A DNA stretch of 64,000 bases from the NCBI RefSeq assembly GCF_000242615.2, contig NZ_KI912268.1:139229-203228 (forward strand), given 5' to 3'. Numbering within the stretch: position 1 is the stretch's first letter; each line of letters opens with the position of its first letter. Positions 26,043 to 35,002 of this stretch are shown piece by piece. The notes below the pieces were generated by a model. The model did no database searches. It saw nothing but the letters and a program-made list of their open reading frames with translations, and was not told where the DNA came from. A program made the translations under genes and the position numbers. Source of the DNA: Holophaga foetida DSM 6591 (GTDB taxonomy: Bacteria > Acidobacteriota > Holophagae > Holophagales > Holophagaceae).

Positions 26043-27521
26043 CTACTCGTTGATGAACTCCGCAGCGTTCTCACCGGCGATGCGGCCGCTGTTGAGGCAG
26101 AAGCCCATGGTGTTGCCCGGCAGGATGAAGGGGTAGGTGTGTCCGTAGATGGCGCAGGCGTCCACGCCCACGGCATAGAGGCCCGGGATGACCTTGTGCT
26201 CATCGGTCATGACCTCGGTCTTGTGGTTGATCTTGATGCCGCCCAGGGTGCCGTAGCCGCCGGGGTACTGGCGGCATGCGTAGTATTTGGGGGAGCGGAT
26301 CGGCTGCATGAAGGCCCGGTCCTTGTCGAAGAGGCTGTCGTAATGGTTGTCGCAATCCTCGTTGTACTCCTCGACGGTCTTGAGGAGGCCCTCCTTGTCG
26401 ATGCCCATCTTGTCGGCCAGCTCTTCGAGGCTGTCCGCTTCGCAGACGTGCTCGTAGCCTTCGGCGAAGGCCGCCTTCATGGCCTCATCGAACTGCTGGT
26501 AGATGTCGTGGGGGTGGACGTGGGACTGGATGTCGGGCCCATTCCGCTTGTAGTGCTTGAGCAGCTTGGCGTCGAAGATCGAGTAGCAGACGTGGTCAGG
26601 CTGGGCCACGATGGCGTTACCGGTGAAGGTGGTGTTGGGGATGCCATCCTCGTTCATGAACCGGTTGCCCAGCTTGTTCACCCAGAGGCAGGGCTGGCGG
26701 AAGGCGCCCTCGATGGCGAAGTGGGCCATGTTGTCGGGGATCTGGTACATCAGCTCGATGGTCACCGGGGTCTTGCCGGCACCGGCCTCCCAGGCCATGT
26801 TGAGACCATCGCCGGTCATGCCGGGGATGGCGAAGGAGAAGAGGTTCTTGCCCCATTCGAAGCCGGTCTGCTCCTTGAGCATCTGGGGGTTGGCGCCGAA
26901 GCCGCCGGTGGCGATGATGACAGCCTTGCCTCGGGCCTCGATTTCCTCGCCGTTCTTGTCCACGGCGATGACGCCCACGGCCTTGCCATCCTCCACGAGG
27001 ATCTTCTTCACGGGGGTCTCCAGTAGAACCTGGACCCCGAGTTCCTCAGCCCGTTCGGTCATGCACTTCATCATGGCGCCCGCGCAGCGGGGGCCGGGGA
27101 GGCCGCCGCCGATGGGCTTCACCACGTGCCAAGTGGCCTCGGAGGTGGCATAGGGCTTCATGGTTTCAGGGGCGGCATAGGCGGGCATGGCTCCGAAGAA
27201 CTCCACGCCCATCTCTTCCAGCCACTGGATGGTATCGCCGGACTTCGCGTAATAATCGCGCACCAGGCGGGCATCCACATTCCAATGGGTGAAGCTCATG
27301 TGCTTGCGGAAGGCCTCGAAAGGGGTGAGGCTCACCATCTGGTGCTTCTGGATGTTGGAGCCGATGCCCAGCGGGCCCATGCCCATGTTGGCAGCGCCGC
27401 CGGTGGTGTTGGCTTTCTCGAAGGCGATGACGCTGGCGCCGTTCTCGGCGGCGGAGATGGCGGCAGCCAAGCCCGAGAGGCCGGCGGCGACGACGATGAC
27501 GTCTGTTTCAAGCTGCTTCAT
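26043..27521 (-). CDS. FAD-dependent fumarate-reductase-like oxidoreductase (soluble)
   Basis: 492 residues of the FAD_binding_2 family (fumarate reductase / urocanate reductase / 3-ketosteroid dehydrogenase type). The dinucleotide motif reads V-A12-A-G14-L-S-G17, with Ala for the first Gly. GGAANMGMGPLGIGS, VIIATGGFGANPQMLKE and GGIKINHKTEVM follow the family pattern. It has no signal peptide and no heme or FMN-binding domain, so it is cytoplasmic and needs an external electron donor. That donor is likely the two Fe-S flavoproteins encoded upstream in the same operon. It would reduce an activated double bond of an unknown substrate. A strong terminator follows. Confidence 0.85.
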   Translation of the reverse strand: MKQLETDVIVVAAGLSGLAAAISAAENGASVIAFEKANTTGGAANMGMGPLGIGSNIQKHQMVSLTPFEAFRKHMSFTHWNVDARLVRDYYAKSGDTIQWLEEMGVEFFGAMPAYAAPETMKPYATSEATWHVVKPIGGGLPGPRCAGAMMKCMTERAEELGVQVLLETPVKKILVEDGKAVGVIAVDKNGEEIEARGKAVIIATGGFGANPQMLKEQTGFEWGKNLFSFAIPGMTGDGLNMAWEAGAGKTPVTIELMYQIPDNMAHFAIEGAFRQPCLWVNKLGNRFMNEDGIPNTTFTGNAIVAQPDHVCYSIFDAKLLKHYKRNGPDIQSHVHPHDIYQQFDEAMKAAFAEGYEHVCEADSLEELADKMGIDKEGLLKTVEEYNEDCDNHYDSLFDKDRAFMQPIRSPKYYACRQYPGGYGTLGGIKINHKTEVMTDEHKVIPGLYAVGVDACAIYGHTYPFILPGNTMGFCLNSGRIAGENAAEFINE

Positions 27522-27566
27522 TTAATACCTCCAGGTGGTTGGAAAAGAAAAAAGCAGAAAGGATTT

Positions 27567-27646
27567 ACCTCCAAGACTCCAAGGCTCCAAGAAAAGCGAA
27601 AGAAAGGAAAAGATCTTTTCTTGGCTTTTCTTGGTGTCTTGGAGGT
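27567..27646. repeat. Long imperfect inverted repeat between operon genes
   Basis: The outer arms are 27567-27577 and 27636-27646 (ACCTCCAAGAC / GTCTTGGAGGT). The inner arms are 27587-27597 and 27624-27634 (CCAAGAAAAGC / GCTTTTCTTGG), around an AAAAGATCTTTT centre (27607-27618). The whole 80 bases can fold into one hairpin with bulges. It lies in the 134-base gap between the NuoF-like and FAD genes. The CCAAGA words recall intergenic filler repeats of environmental bacteria. Confidence 0.75.
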
Positions 27647-27655
27647 GGATCTTTT

Positions 27656-28924
27656 TCATCGTTTCTTCCATGTCCCCACAGGGATAGGTTCCTTGGGGGT
27701 CTTGGGCTTGAGGGGACCGGCCTTGACGATGGCGCCCTCTGGGCAAATCTCGAAGCAGAGGCCGCACTGGGTGCAGGCCTTGGCGTCGATGACGTGGATG
27801 TAGTCCTCCTCGCCCTCGATGGCCTCTTCGGGACAGACCCCCAGGCACTTCTCGCATCCCGTGCACGTCTCTCCCAGGATGTGGAAGGTGACATATTTCT
27901 TGCAGACGAGGGCTGGGCAGCGCTTGCGCTTCATGTGGGCCTCGAACTCCTCGGGGAAGTGCTGGAGGCCCGTGAGGAGCGGATCGGCGGCCCGGCGGCC
28001 GACGGGGCAGAGGGAACCCTCGGCCATGGCGGCGGCAAGTTCCCGGATCTGGGCCTCGTCCTCGGCTTTGGTCTTGCCTGAGGCCATGTCCGACAGGATC
28101 TCCTTGAGCTGGTAGCTCCCCTCGCGGCAGAGGAGGCAGCGTCCGCATGCCTCCTGGGCGGTGAAGGCCAGGCAGCGCTGAGCCATGTCCACAGTGCAGG
28201 CACTTTCATCGCCCACCACGATGGTGCCGGGGGAAGCGGGGGCATCCAGTCCCGCCTCGGGGATGAAGGCCCCCGTGGGCCCTCCCGCCAGGGCGAACTT
28301 GAATCCCTTGTCCCCCTTCATGCCGCCGCACTGCTCGAAGATCACCTGGCGCAGGGTGGTGCCTGCATGGATCTCGACAATGGCTTCCTGCTTCACGGCG
28401 CCAATTACTTGCAGGAGGATGGTCTGGGCTCCGGTGGCCAGCCTCACCAGTGTCTCGGCGTCCAGGACCAGCGTGGATGCATCCTCGTGGCCCCCGGCCA
28501 TGGCGGGCTTGCCTTTGAGGAGCTCTGCCAGGGCGCTGTCCTCTCCTGCCATGAAGGAGGGCTGGATCATCCGCACCTCGATCTCCAGGGGCAGGAGTTT
28601 CTGCAGTTCCGGAATGGCGACGTTCAGAGCCTCGGTTGGGGTGGCCAGGGCAAGGATGGCCTTGGTGGCTCCCAGGGCCAGGGCTGCAATGCCGAGTCCC
28701 TCCAGAATGCCGAGGGGGGTCTTGGCCAGGAGGGTGCTCCGGATGGCCGCGCCGGATTCGGCGTCGAAGGCTCGGGCGATGAGACAGGTCTTGTCTGTCC
28801 CCAGGCCGGTCTGGGCCTGGAGGGCCTCCCGGCCCATGGAGAGGGCCTTGCGGAGGGCGGGGAAGCCCTGGGTTTCGGTGAACATGGTCGAGCCGCTGCT
28901 CGGGGTGATGATTTCTAAAGACAC
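27656..28924 (-). CDS. NuoF-like Fe-S subunit with C-terminal ferredoxin domain
   Basis: 422 residues from the GTG at 28924 (GAGG eight bases upstream). The middle aligns with NuoF/HydB: an SLBB-like region (TLRQVIFEQCGGMKG, GGPTGAFIP) and the C-terminal 4Fe-4S domain (CGRCLLCREGSYQL then LCPVG). A two-cluster ferredoxin is appended (CTGCEKCLGVCP, CTQCGLCFEICP). The N-terminal Rossmann region is degenerate: the FMN loop RGGAGFPTG of NuoF is absent and the GEETAL segment reads GEDSAL. NAD/FMN binding may therefore be lost, leaving an electron-wire subunit. It is coupled to the upstream NuoG/GltD-like gene (13-base gap). Confidence 0.82.
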   Translation of the reverse strand: MSLEIITPSSGSTMFTETQGFPALRKALSMGREALQAQTGLGTDKTCLIARAFDAESGAAIRSTLLAKTPLGILEGLGIAALALGATKAILALATPTEALNVAIPELQKLLPLEIEVRMIQPSFMAGEDSALAELLKGKPAMAGGHEDASTLVLDAETLVRLATGAQTILLQVIGAVKQEAIVEIHAGTTLRQVIFEQCGGMKGDKGFKFALAGGPTGAFIPEAGLDAPASPGTIVVGDESACTVDMAQRCLAFTAQEACGRCLLCREGSYQLKEILSDMASGKTKAEDEAQIRELAAAMAEGSLCPVGRRAADPLLTGLQHFPEEFEAHMKRKRCPALVCKKYVTFHILGETCTGCEKCLGVCPEEAIEGEEDYIHVIDAKACTQCGLCFEICPEGAIVKAGPLKPKTPKEPIPVGTWKKR

Positions 28925-28937
28925 GTCTAAACCTCGA

Positions 28938-31001
28938 TCAGCGATGGGAGTAAGCGCTCCAGAACTTCTGCTCGGTGATCCGCAGGCGCAGATCGCACTG
29001 GAGGCAGCGGCTGGATTCCTGGTGGGCCTTCTCGTCGTCGTAGCCTTCGGGGCAGTCGCAGCGCGGGGCGGCAGCGAAGCTTGCCTCGGTTCCCAGGACG
29101 GGATTGGGCTCGGAAAGCGGGGCCAGGACCTCCTCGATCTGGCCGTTGCCGCCCAGGAAGCGGTCAATGGAGGCCGCGGCGCTGCGTCCGGCGGCGATGG
29201 CCGCGATGACGGACTTGGTGCCCGTGACCACATCGCCTGCGGCGAAGATCCCGGGCTTGGGGGTGGCCAGGGTGATCTCATCCACGGTGACGCGGTTGCC
29301 GCGTCCCAGGGGGAGTCCGAAGTCCTCCGTCAGGTCCGGGCGCTGGCCCACGGCCATGATGATGGTGTCGGCCTCGATGACGCATTCGGAATCCGGCACC
29401 ACGTCCAGGATGGCCTGGCCGTTGGCGTCGAAGCTGAAGGAACGGATGCTGACGCAGCGGACGCCGCTCACCCTGCCATCCTTGCCCAGGATCTCGTTGA
29501 TGTTGACTGAAGGGTGGATCCGGGTGCCCTCCTCCAGGGCCTCTACGATCTCCTCGGGGCTGGCGAGCATCCTGTCCCGGGCCTCCAGGCAGATCACGTG
29601 GACCTCCTTGGCCCCCAGGCGCCGGGCCACACCCGCGCAATCGAAGGCCACGTTGCCGCCGCCCATGACCACGACCCTTTCGCCCACGGGCTGTGGGGTT
29701 CCCAGGGCTGCCAGGCGCAGGAATTCTGCGTTGACGAGGATTCCCGCCTGATCGGAGCCGGGGGTGGGGAGCTTGATGCCCTTGTGGGCGCCCACCGTCA
29801 CCAGGGCGGCATCGTAGCCTTCGGCCAGGAGCTGATCGGCGGATGCCACCTTGCTGCTGGTCCGGATCTCCACCCCGACCTTGCGGATCTCGTCGATCTC
29901 GGCGTTCAGGACCTCCACCGGGAGGCGGTAACCGGGAATGCCCACCCGCATCATGCCCCCGGCCTCGGGAAGGGCCTCCAGGACCGTGACGGCGTGGCCC
30001 TGTTTGGCCAGGTAGTAGGCGGCGGTGAGGCCCGCGGGCCCCGAACCCACCACGGCGACCTTCTTGCCGGTGGGGGGGAGCTGGCGGGAAGCGGCCTTCC
30101 AGCTCTCGTCGCCGTGTTCAGCGGCGTAGCGCTTGAGGGCCCGGATCGAGATGGAATCGCTCAGCTCGCTGCGGCGGCAGGCGCTTTCGCAGAGGTGATC
30201 GCAGATGCGGCCCAGGGCGGCGGGGAAGGGCACCTTCTCCCGGATCACCGCCAGGGCTTCCGAGGGCTTGCCCTCCCGGACCAGGCGGACGTAACGGGGG
30301 ATGTCGATTCCGGCGGGGCAGGTGCTGCGGCAGGGGACGATGGCCGCCTTGCGGTTCATGTTGGGATCCAGGAGGCCCTCCTGGTCCCGGATGGAGCCCG
30401 TGGGGCAGACCTCGATGCAGCTTCCGCAGAAGCGGCAGTCCGCCTCCGCCAGGCTGAGTCCGTCCCGCACTCCGATGCGGGTGCGGCCATCCTTCTTGAT
30501 GAAGGTCAGGGCGCCTACGCCCCGGAGCTCCCCGCAGGCCCGGACGCAGCGCCCGCAGAGGATGCAGCGGCCCATGTCATGCATGACCAGAGGGTTGGAG
30601 GTGTCGCTCGGGACGATGTTGACCCGCTTGCGCAGCCGCTGGTCCGTGACCTCCAGATACTGGATGAGGGACTGGAGTTCACAGGCCCCAAACTTGGGAC
30701 AGCCCGTGCAGTCCGAGGGGTGCCCCGAGAGCATGAGCTCGGTGGACAGGCGGCGCATCTGCTTGAGCTTCTCGGAGCGGGTGGTCACCACCATCCCCTC
30801 CTGGACCGGCGTGGTACAGGAAGTGCAAGCGCCCTCCCGCCCTTCGATCTCCACGACGCAAAGGCGGCAGGCCCCCACGGGGTCCAGATTCTCATGGGAG
30901 CAGATGTGGGGGATGTAGATGTCGGCGTCGAGGGCGGCCTGGAGGAGCGACTTGCCCTCCTCGGCTTCGACTGTTTGACCGTCAATGGATAACGCGACCA
31001 T
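28938..31001 (-). CDS. NuoG-type Fe-S / GltD-type flavin fusion oxidoreductase
   Basis: 687 residues. Residues 1-75 are a [2Fe-2S] domain (Cys34, 45, 48, 62), followed by a NuoG-like His/Cys cluster segment (HPSDCTGCPKFGACELQ). Two [4Fe-4S] motifs come next (CILCGRCVRAC, CRFCGSCIEVCP). The rest is glutamate-synthase-small-subunit-like: CRSTCPAGIDIPRYV, CDHLCESACRR, the FAD motif VVGSGPAGLTAA and the NAD(P) motif VMGGGNVAFDCAG. It can accept electrons from NAD(P)H and pass them through a chain of clusters. It heads a three-gene operon with the NuoF-like subunit and a soluble FAD reductase. A divergent LysR gene lies upstream. The C terminus has four more Cys (CDCPEGYDDEK, CLQCDLR). Confidence 0.88.
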   Translation of the reverse strand: MVALSIDGQTVEAEEGKSLLQAALDADIYIPHICSHENLDPVGACRLCVVEIEGREGACTSCTTPVQEGMVVTTRSEKLKQMRRLSTELMLSGHPSDCTGCPKFGACELQSLIQYLEVTDQRLRKRVNIVPSDTSNPLVMHDMGRCILCGRCVRACGELRGVGALTFIKKDGRTRIGVRDGLSLAEADCRFCGSCIEVCPTGSIRDQEGLLDPNMNRKAAIVPCRSTCPAGIDIPRYVRLVREGKPSEALAVIREKVPFPAALGRICDHLCESACRRSELSDSISIRALKRYAAEHGDESWKAASRQLPPTGKKVAVVGSGPAGLTAAYYLAKQGHAVTVLEALPEAGGMMRVGIPGYRLPVEVLNAEIDEIRKVGVEIRTSSKVASADQLLAEGYDAALVTVGAHKGIKLPTPGSDQAGILVNAEFLRLAALGTPQPVGERVVVMGGGNVAFDCAGVARRLGAKEVHVICLEARDRMLASPEEIVEALEEGTRIHPSVNINEILGKDGRVSGVRCVSIRSFSFDANGQAILDVVPDSECVIEADTIIMAVGQRPDLTEDFGLPLGRGNRVTVDEITLATPKPGIFAAGDVVTGTKSVIAAIAAGRSAAASIDRFLGGNGQIEEVLAPLSEPNPVLGTEASFAAAPRCDCPEGYDDEKAHQESSRCLQCDLRLRITEQKFWSAYSHR

Positions 31002-31103
31002 GGATGCACTCGTTGATTAATTATTCAAAAAAAGAAGCACGAGAACCCTCAGGTTCTGCTGCGACCCGACCCGATCTCAACGCCCTTTTGCTCAAAACTG
31101 ACC

Positions 31104-31121
31104 ATATCAAGCGTCCGATAT
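31104..31121. promoter_or_regulatory. Candidate LysR-type operator
   Basis: ATATC (31104-31108), eight bases, then GATAT (31117-31121) form a perfect dyad of the ATC-Nx-GAT kind bound by many LysR regulators. It lies about 100 bases before the redox operon start, in the divergent region of the LysR gene. Confidence 0.4.
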
Positions 31122-31424
31122 CGAATAGGCTAGCGTGGAAACCGGCCTTCAATCATGGAGATTCAAGATACCTATCATCGGCTGCGACGATTTCAATCAT
31201 AAGGAGTCTGTCCGTGGGGTAGGTATCACCTTTGTCGATGTTAGGTATCCGTAAAACAGATGATTCCAAGGTGAGCATGTATGGGGTTGGATAATATTTC
31301 TCATTAATAACAAGATAAGTGATCCACTCCACCGCCTTTTTCATGGTTACCAATTACTCGGCTCAGCCCGTGAGAAAGGGGATGGCTACGACCCAAAAGC
31401 AGCAAAAAATGGTATTTAGCCAGG

Positions 31425-31460
31425 ATGAAGGGGATGAAAGGGATGAAAGGGATGAAAGGG
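31425..31460. repeat. 9-bp tandem repeat (ATGAAAGGG)4
   Basis: Four head-to-tail units of ATGAAAGGG, the first with one change (ATGAAGGGG), lie in the intergenic region before lysR. Such short arrays can change length by slippage. Confidence 0.85.
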
Positions 31461-31510
31461 ATACAGATTCAAAGAACGAGTCCCCGCCGCCAGAGCCGAA
31501 TCCTGCTTTT

Positions 31511-31548
31511 CTCTGTGCGCTCTCTTTTGAACCTCTGTGCCCTCTGTG
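31511..31548. repeat. Short spaced CTCTGTG repeats
   Basis: CTCTGTG occurs at 31511-31517, 31533-31539 and 31542-31548, with T-rich filler between. It is a second family of intergenic word repeats, like the CACGAAG set at 6.0 kb. Confidence 0.6.
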
Positions 31549-31681
31549 TTTACTCTTTTGATCCTTCACCCTCAGCCAGACCAATGATCGGGCAGGGGTA
31601 TTACCGCTAGCTGGGTGCTGAATTTGATCGGAAGATGATCCTGATCTAAAATTCAGGCCAACGGGACGCGCGAGGGACGGA

Positions 31682-32611
31682 ATGCACTTCAATCAGCTGG
31701 ATCTCAATCTGCTCGTGGCTCTGGACGCATTGCTTGATGAAAAAAACATCACTCGGGCGGGCAACCGGATCAACCTGAGCCAGTCCGCCATGAGCGGGTG
31801 CCTGGGCCGCTTGAGGGAATTCTTCAATGACGAGCTGCTGGTGCAGGTGGGTCGGAAGATGGTGCCCACCCCCCTGGGGGAGAGCCTCGCGAAACCCGTC
31901 CAGGACTGCCTGGTCCACATCCAGTCCACCATCGCCACCAAGCCCACCTTCGATCCGACGGTGTCCCAGCGCCACTTCAAGATCATGATTTCGGACTACA
32001 TGTCCATCGTGTTCATGCCCGAGGTGATGCGCAGGGTGCACGAGGAGGCGCCGGGCCTGACCTTCGAGATCGTCTCCAGCGCCGACTATCCCCTGGAGGC
32101 TCTGGAACGGGGGGAGATCGATTTCCGGGTGCTGCCGGACAACTTCCAGGCACCCTCCCACTCCAGTGAGGTGCTCCTGGAGGATGTCTACACCTGCATC
32201 GTATGGAAGGACAACAGGGAGGTCGGCGATACCCTTTCGATCGAGCAGTACCTCGAGATGCGCCATGTCCTGCTGCGCTTCGGGCGGGAGCGCGCTCCCT
32301 CCAGGGACGAGATCTTCCTGAGCCGTCTCGGCTACCATCGTCGCATGGATATGATTGCCACATGGTTTGGCGTCCTGCCTCACTTTGTCGTGGGTACGAG
32401 CCGCATCGCCACCATTCCCCTGCGTTTGGCTAACATCTTCCTTGATCACTTTCCCCTGCGTCTCATCATGCCGCCCATCGCCATCGAGCCCATGGTGCAG
32501 ACGATCTGCTGGCACAGCTATTACGACCAGGACCCCGGGAAGATCTGGGTGCGGAAGTTCATGAAGGAAGTGGCCCAGAGCCTGGGGCCGGTGTCTCCTC
32601 GGATGATGTAG
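31682..32611 (+). CDS. LysR family transcriptional regulator
   Basis: 309 residues. The N-terminal winged helix-turn-helix (LNLLVALDALLDEKNITRAGNRINLSQSAMSGCLGRLREFF) is of the NodD/NahR-like branch. The C-terminal effector domain covers about 90-300. It is divergent from the redox operon across 680 bases, so it likely controls that operon in response to its substrate or a related aromatic or enoate compound. The effector is unknown. Its 3' end overlaps the convergent topB by 53 bases. Confidence 0.92.
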   Translation: MHFNQLDLNLLVALDALLDEKNITRAGNRINLSQSAMSGCLGRLREFFNDELLVQVGRKMVPTPLGESLAKPVQDCLVHIQSTIATKPTFDPTVSQRHFKIMISDYMSIVFMPEVMRRVHEEAPGLTFEIVSSADYPLEALERGEIDFRVLPDNFQAPSHSSEVLLEDVYTCIVWKDNREVGDTLSIEQYLEMRHVLLRFGRERAPSRDEIFLSRLGYHRRMDMIATWFGVLPHFVVGTSRIATIPLRLANIFLDHFPLRLIMPPIAIEPMVQTICWHSYYDQDPGKIWVRKFMKEVAQSLGPVSPRMM

Positions 32612-34868
32612 CCAGTTCCCTCATCGTTCCGCAGCTCCCGCACCGGGCGAAGAACTGCCCCTTGCGGGTGCTGGGGATGATGCGGGCGGGCTGGCCGCAG
32701 ACTTCGCAGGTGGCGGTTGCCGGTGGCGCGGCCTGGGGGCTCTGGACTGTCCTTTCCTCCTGCCAGCGATCACAGATGGCGCAGATCCTGTTCCCGTTCC
32801 GGGTGGCCCGCACCGGACCCTGGCAGAAACGGCAGATCTCAAGGGCCTTGCCCTCGGGATCGGTGTCGTAGGACACCCGGCAGTCGGCGTCCTTCTCCGC
32901 CGCGCACTTGACGTAGTGTCGTCCCTGCCAGTCCCGCTGGTGCAGGTTGGAGCCGCACTTGGGGCAGCTTCCGATCACGGGGCCGAAGGGGCGCCGGGAA
33001 CCGGTGGGGGCCTTGGCCTTGATTTGGGCGATGAGTTCGGTCACGAAGCCCCGGATGCGGCCCATGAAGGCATCCCGCTGGGCCTCGCCCCGGCGGATGC
33101 GCTCCATCTCGGCCTCCCACTGCCCCGTGAGCTGCGGGCTGGTGAGGGTTTCGGCCTGGAGGCCCTGGATCAGTTCGATACCCTTCTGGGTGGGCTGGAG
33201 GATGTTCCGCTTGCGCTCCATATAGGAACGTTTCAACAGGGTCTCGATGATATTGGCTCTGGTGGCGGGGGTGCCCAGGCCGCAATCCTTCATGGCGCCC
33301 TTCAGCTCGTCATCCTCCAGTTCGCGCCCGGCGCCCTGCATGGCCCCCAGGAGATCGCCTTCGCTCATGCGCTTGGGAGGCGAGGTCTTTCCAGCCTTGG
33401 GGTAGAGCTCCTTGGTATCCACGGCCTGGCCCTTGGTGACCGGGGGCAGGGTGCCGGTCTCCTCGTCTTCCTCGGGTTCCTCGGCTTCGGAATCCTTGGC
33501 CTTGGCCTCTTTCTTGGGGCGGCTGTGGGGCGGATCCACCTCGGACCAGCCCAGCTCCTTCACCACGGTGCCCGTGGTCTTGAAGGTCTGGTCCAGGACC
33601 TTGGTGACGATGGTGGTCTTGGCCTCGATGCGCTCCGGGAAGTAGGCCCCCAGGAAGCGGCGGGCGATGAGCTCGTAGACCTTGGCCTTGTCCCCCGAGA
33701 GGTTGCGGGCCGGGTTCTCCGTGGGCACCAGGGCCGAGTGGTCCTCGACCTCTTTGTCGTTGACGAAGCGCTTGTCCAGTTTCACGGGCCAGCGCTTGCG
33801 CAGAACCTCCACGAAGGGCTTCAGCTCCTCGAACTGTCCCTGGGAGATGGACTTGATCCATCCCGGGGCCTTCTCGGCATCGGCTTCCGTGAGGTAGCGG
33901 GAGTTGGTGCGGGGATAGCTGATGAGCTTGGATTCGTAGAGTTCCTGGGCCACCTCCAGGGTGTGCTCGGCCGTGAAGCCGAAGCGCTTGTTGGCCTCCT
34001 TCTGGAGAGTGGTCAGGTCGTAGAGGAGCTCGGGGCGTTTCTTCTCGGTCTTGGAGGTGACGCTGGACACCTTGCCCGGCTGGCCCTGGAGCCGCTCCGC
34101 CAGGGCCCTGGCATCCTCTTCCCTGTCGAAGCGGTCCTGGTCCTTGCCTTCGAGCTTCTGGAACCACTTGCCCTTGTAGGTGCCTTCTGGCGCGCCGAAG
34201 ATGCCCCATAGGGTCCAGAAGTCCTTCGGGACGAAGTTCGTGATCTCGAGTTCCCGATTGACGAGCAGTGCCAGGGTGGGGGTCTGGACACGGCCCACGG
34301 AGTAGACGCCCTCACCGCCGGAGCGCCGCATCACCAGGGTCTGGGCCCGGGTGCAGTTGATACCCACCAGCCAGTCGGCCTCCTGCCGACAGCGGGCGGC
34401 ATCCCGGAGTCCGATATAGGCTTCGCCGGGCTTCATGGCCCCATAGGCTTCCCGGATGGCGTCATCCGTGAGGCTGGAGGTCCAGAAACGGAACACTGGC
34501 TTGTCGCAACCCGCGAGGCGGTAGACCAGATCGAAGATCAGCTCACCCTCGCGCCCGGCGTCCGTGGCATTCACGACATCGGTGACGTCATCCCGCTTCA
34601 GGAGGCGTGCCACCACCTCGTACTGATCCTTCGAGCTTTCGATGGGGGCGTACTGGAAGGTCTCTGGGAAGAATGGCACCGTGTCGAGGCGCCAGGCCTT
34701 CAGGTTGGGGTCGTAGCCTTCGGGTGCCAGGGCTTCCACGAGGTGGCCGACGCACCAGGTGATGATCAGGTCCTGGCCCTGGATGAAGCTCCTGCCACTG
34801 CCCTGGACTCCAAGGGCGGCCGCGATGGCGCGGCCCATGCTCGGTTTTTCGCTGATGATGAGACGCAA
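32559..34868 (-). CDS. topB: DNA topoisomerase III
   Basis: 769 residues of type IA topoisomerase. The N-terminal TOPRIM has ISEKPSMGRAIAAALG and NATDAGREGELIFDLVYR. The active-site Tyr lies in GVYSVGRVQTPTLALLV, as in TopB. The C terminus carries Zn-ribbon Cys sets (CPKCGS, CRFCQGP, CAICD, CEVCGQ, CGSCG), more than most TopB proteins have. It decatenates single-stranded junctions. The start is a TTG without a clear ribosome-binding site. Its last 53 bases overlap the convergent lysR. Confidence 0.94.
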   Translation of the reverse strand: MRLIISEKPSMGRAIAAALGVQGSGRSFIQGQDLIITWCVGHLVEALAPEGYDPNLKAWRLDTVPFFPETFQYAPIESSKDQYEVVARLLKRDDVTDVVNATDAGREGELIFDLVYRLAGCDKPVFRFWTSSLTDDAIREAYGAMKPGEAYIGLRDAARCRQEADWLVGINCTRAQTLVMRRSGGEGVYSVGRVQTPTLALLVNRELEITNFVPKDFWTLWGIFGAPEGTYKGKWFQKLEGKDQDRFDREEDARALAERLQGQPGKVSSVTSKTEKKRPELLYDLTTLQKEANKRFGFTAEHTLEVAQELYESKLISYPRTNSRYLTEADAEKAPGWIKSISQGQFEELKPFVEVLRKRWPVKLDKRFVNDKEVEDHSALVPTENPARNLSGDKAKVYELIARRFLGAYFPERIEAKTTIVTKVLDQTFKTTGTVVKELGWSEVDPPHSRPKKEAKAKDSEAEEPEEDEETGTLPPVTKGQAVDTKELYPKAGKTSPPKRMSEGDLLGAMQGAGRELEDDELKGAMKDCGLGTPATRANIIETLLKRSYMERKRNILQPTQKGIELIQGLQAETLTSPQLTGQWEAEMERIRRGEAQRDAFMGRIRGFVTELIAQIKAKAPTGSRRPFGPVIGSCPKCGSNLHQRDWQGRHYVKCAAEKDADCRVSYDTDPEGKALEICRFCQGPVRATRNGNRICAICDRWQEERTVQSPQAAPPATATCEVCGQPARIIPSTRKGQFFARCGSCGTMRELATSSEETPAPGSGPLPS

Positions 34869-35002
34869 GGGCAGTCCGGACGAAGATGGAAGTTCGATTA
34901 TGCCCCAAGTTGGGGAGCGGAGACCTGTGGCGCTGCGGCGGACGCGGAGTAAGATGGGTGCATTCCCCCTGTTTCAGCCCCTATGTCGTACCGGAGTCTC
35001 CC

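Larger units (their letters stand above)
31002..31681. other. 680-base divergent regulatory region with repeats
   Basis: This region separates the redox operon from the LysR gene and is A/T-richer than its flanks. It holds a LysR-like dyad (31104-31121), a second dyad ATCATCG...CGACGAT (31174-31191), and the octamer TAGGTATC at 31220-31227 and 31242-31249 with an inverted copy at 31168-31175. It also holds a 9-base tandem repeat and CTCTGTG words. No convincing gene is seen; a 66-codon frame at 31153-31353 on the minus strand lacks support. Confidence 0.6.

Noticed and set aside
31153..31353. 66-codon minus-strand frame in the LysR divergent region
   Set aside because: No ribosome-binding site, no family resemblance, and it covers the dyads and repeat words of the regulatory region.
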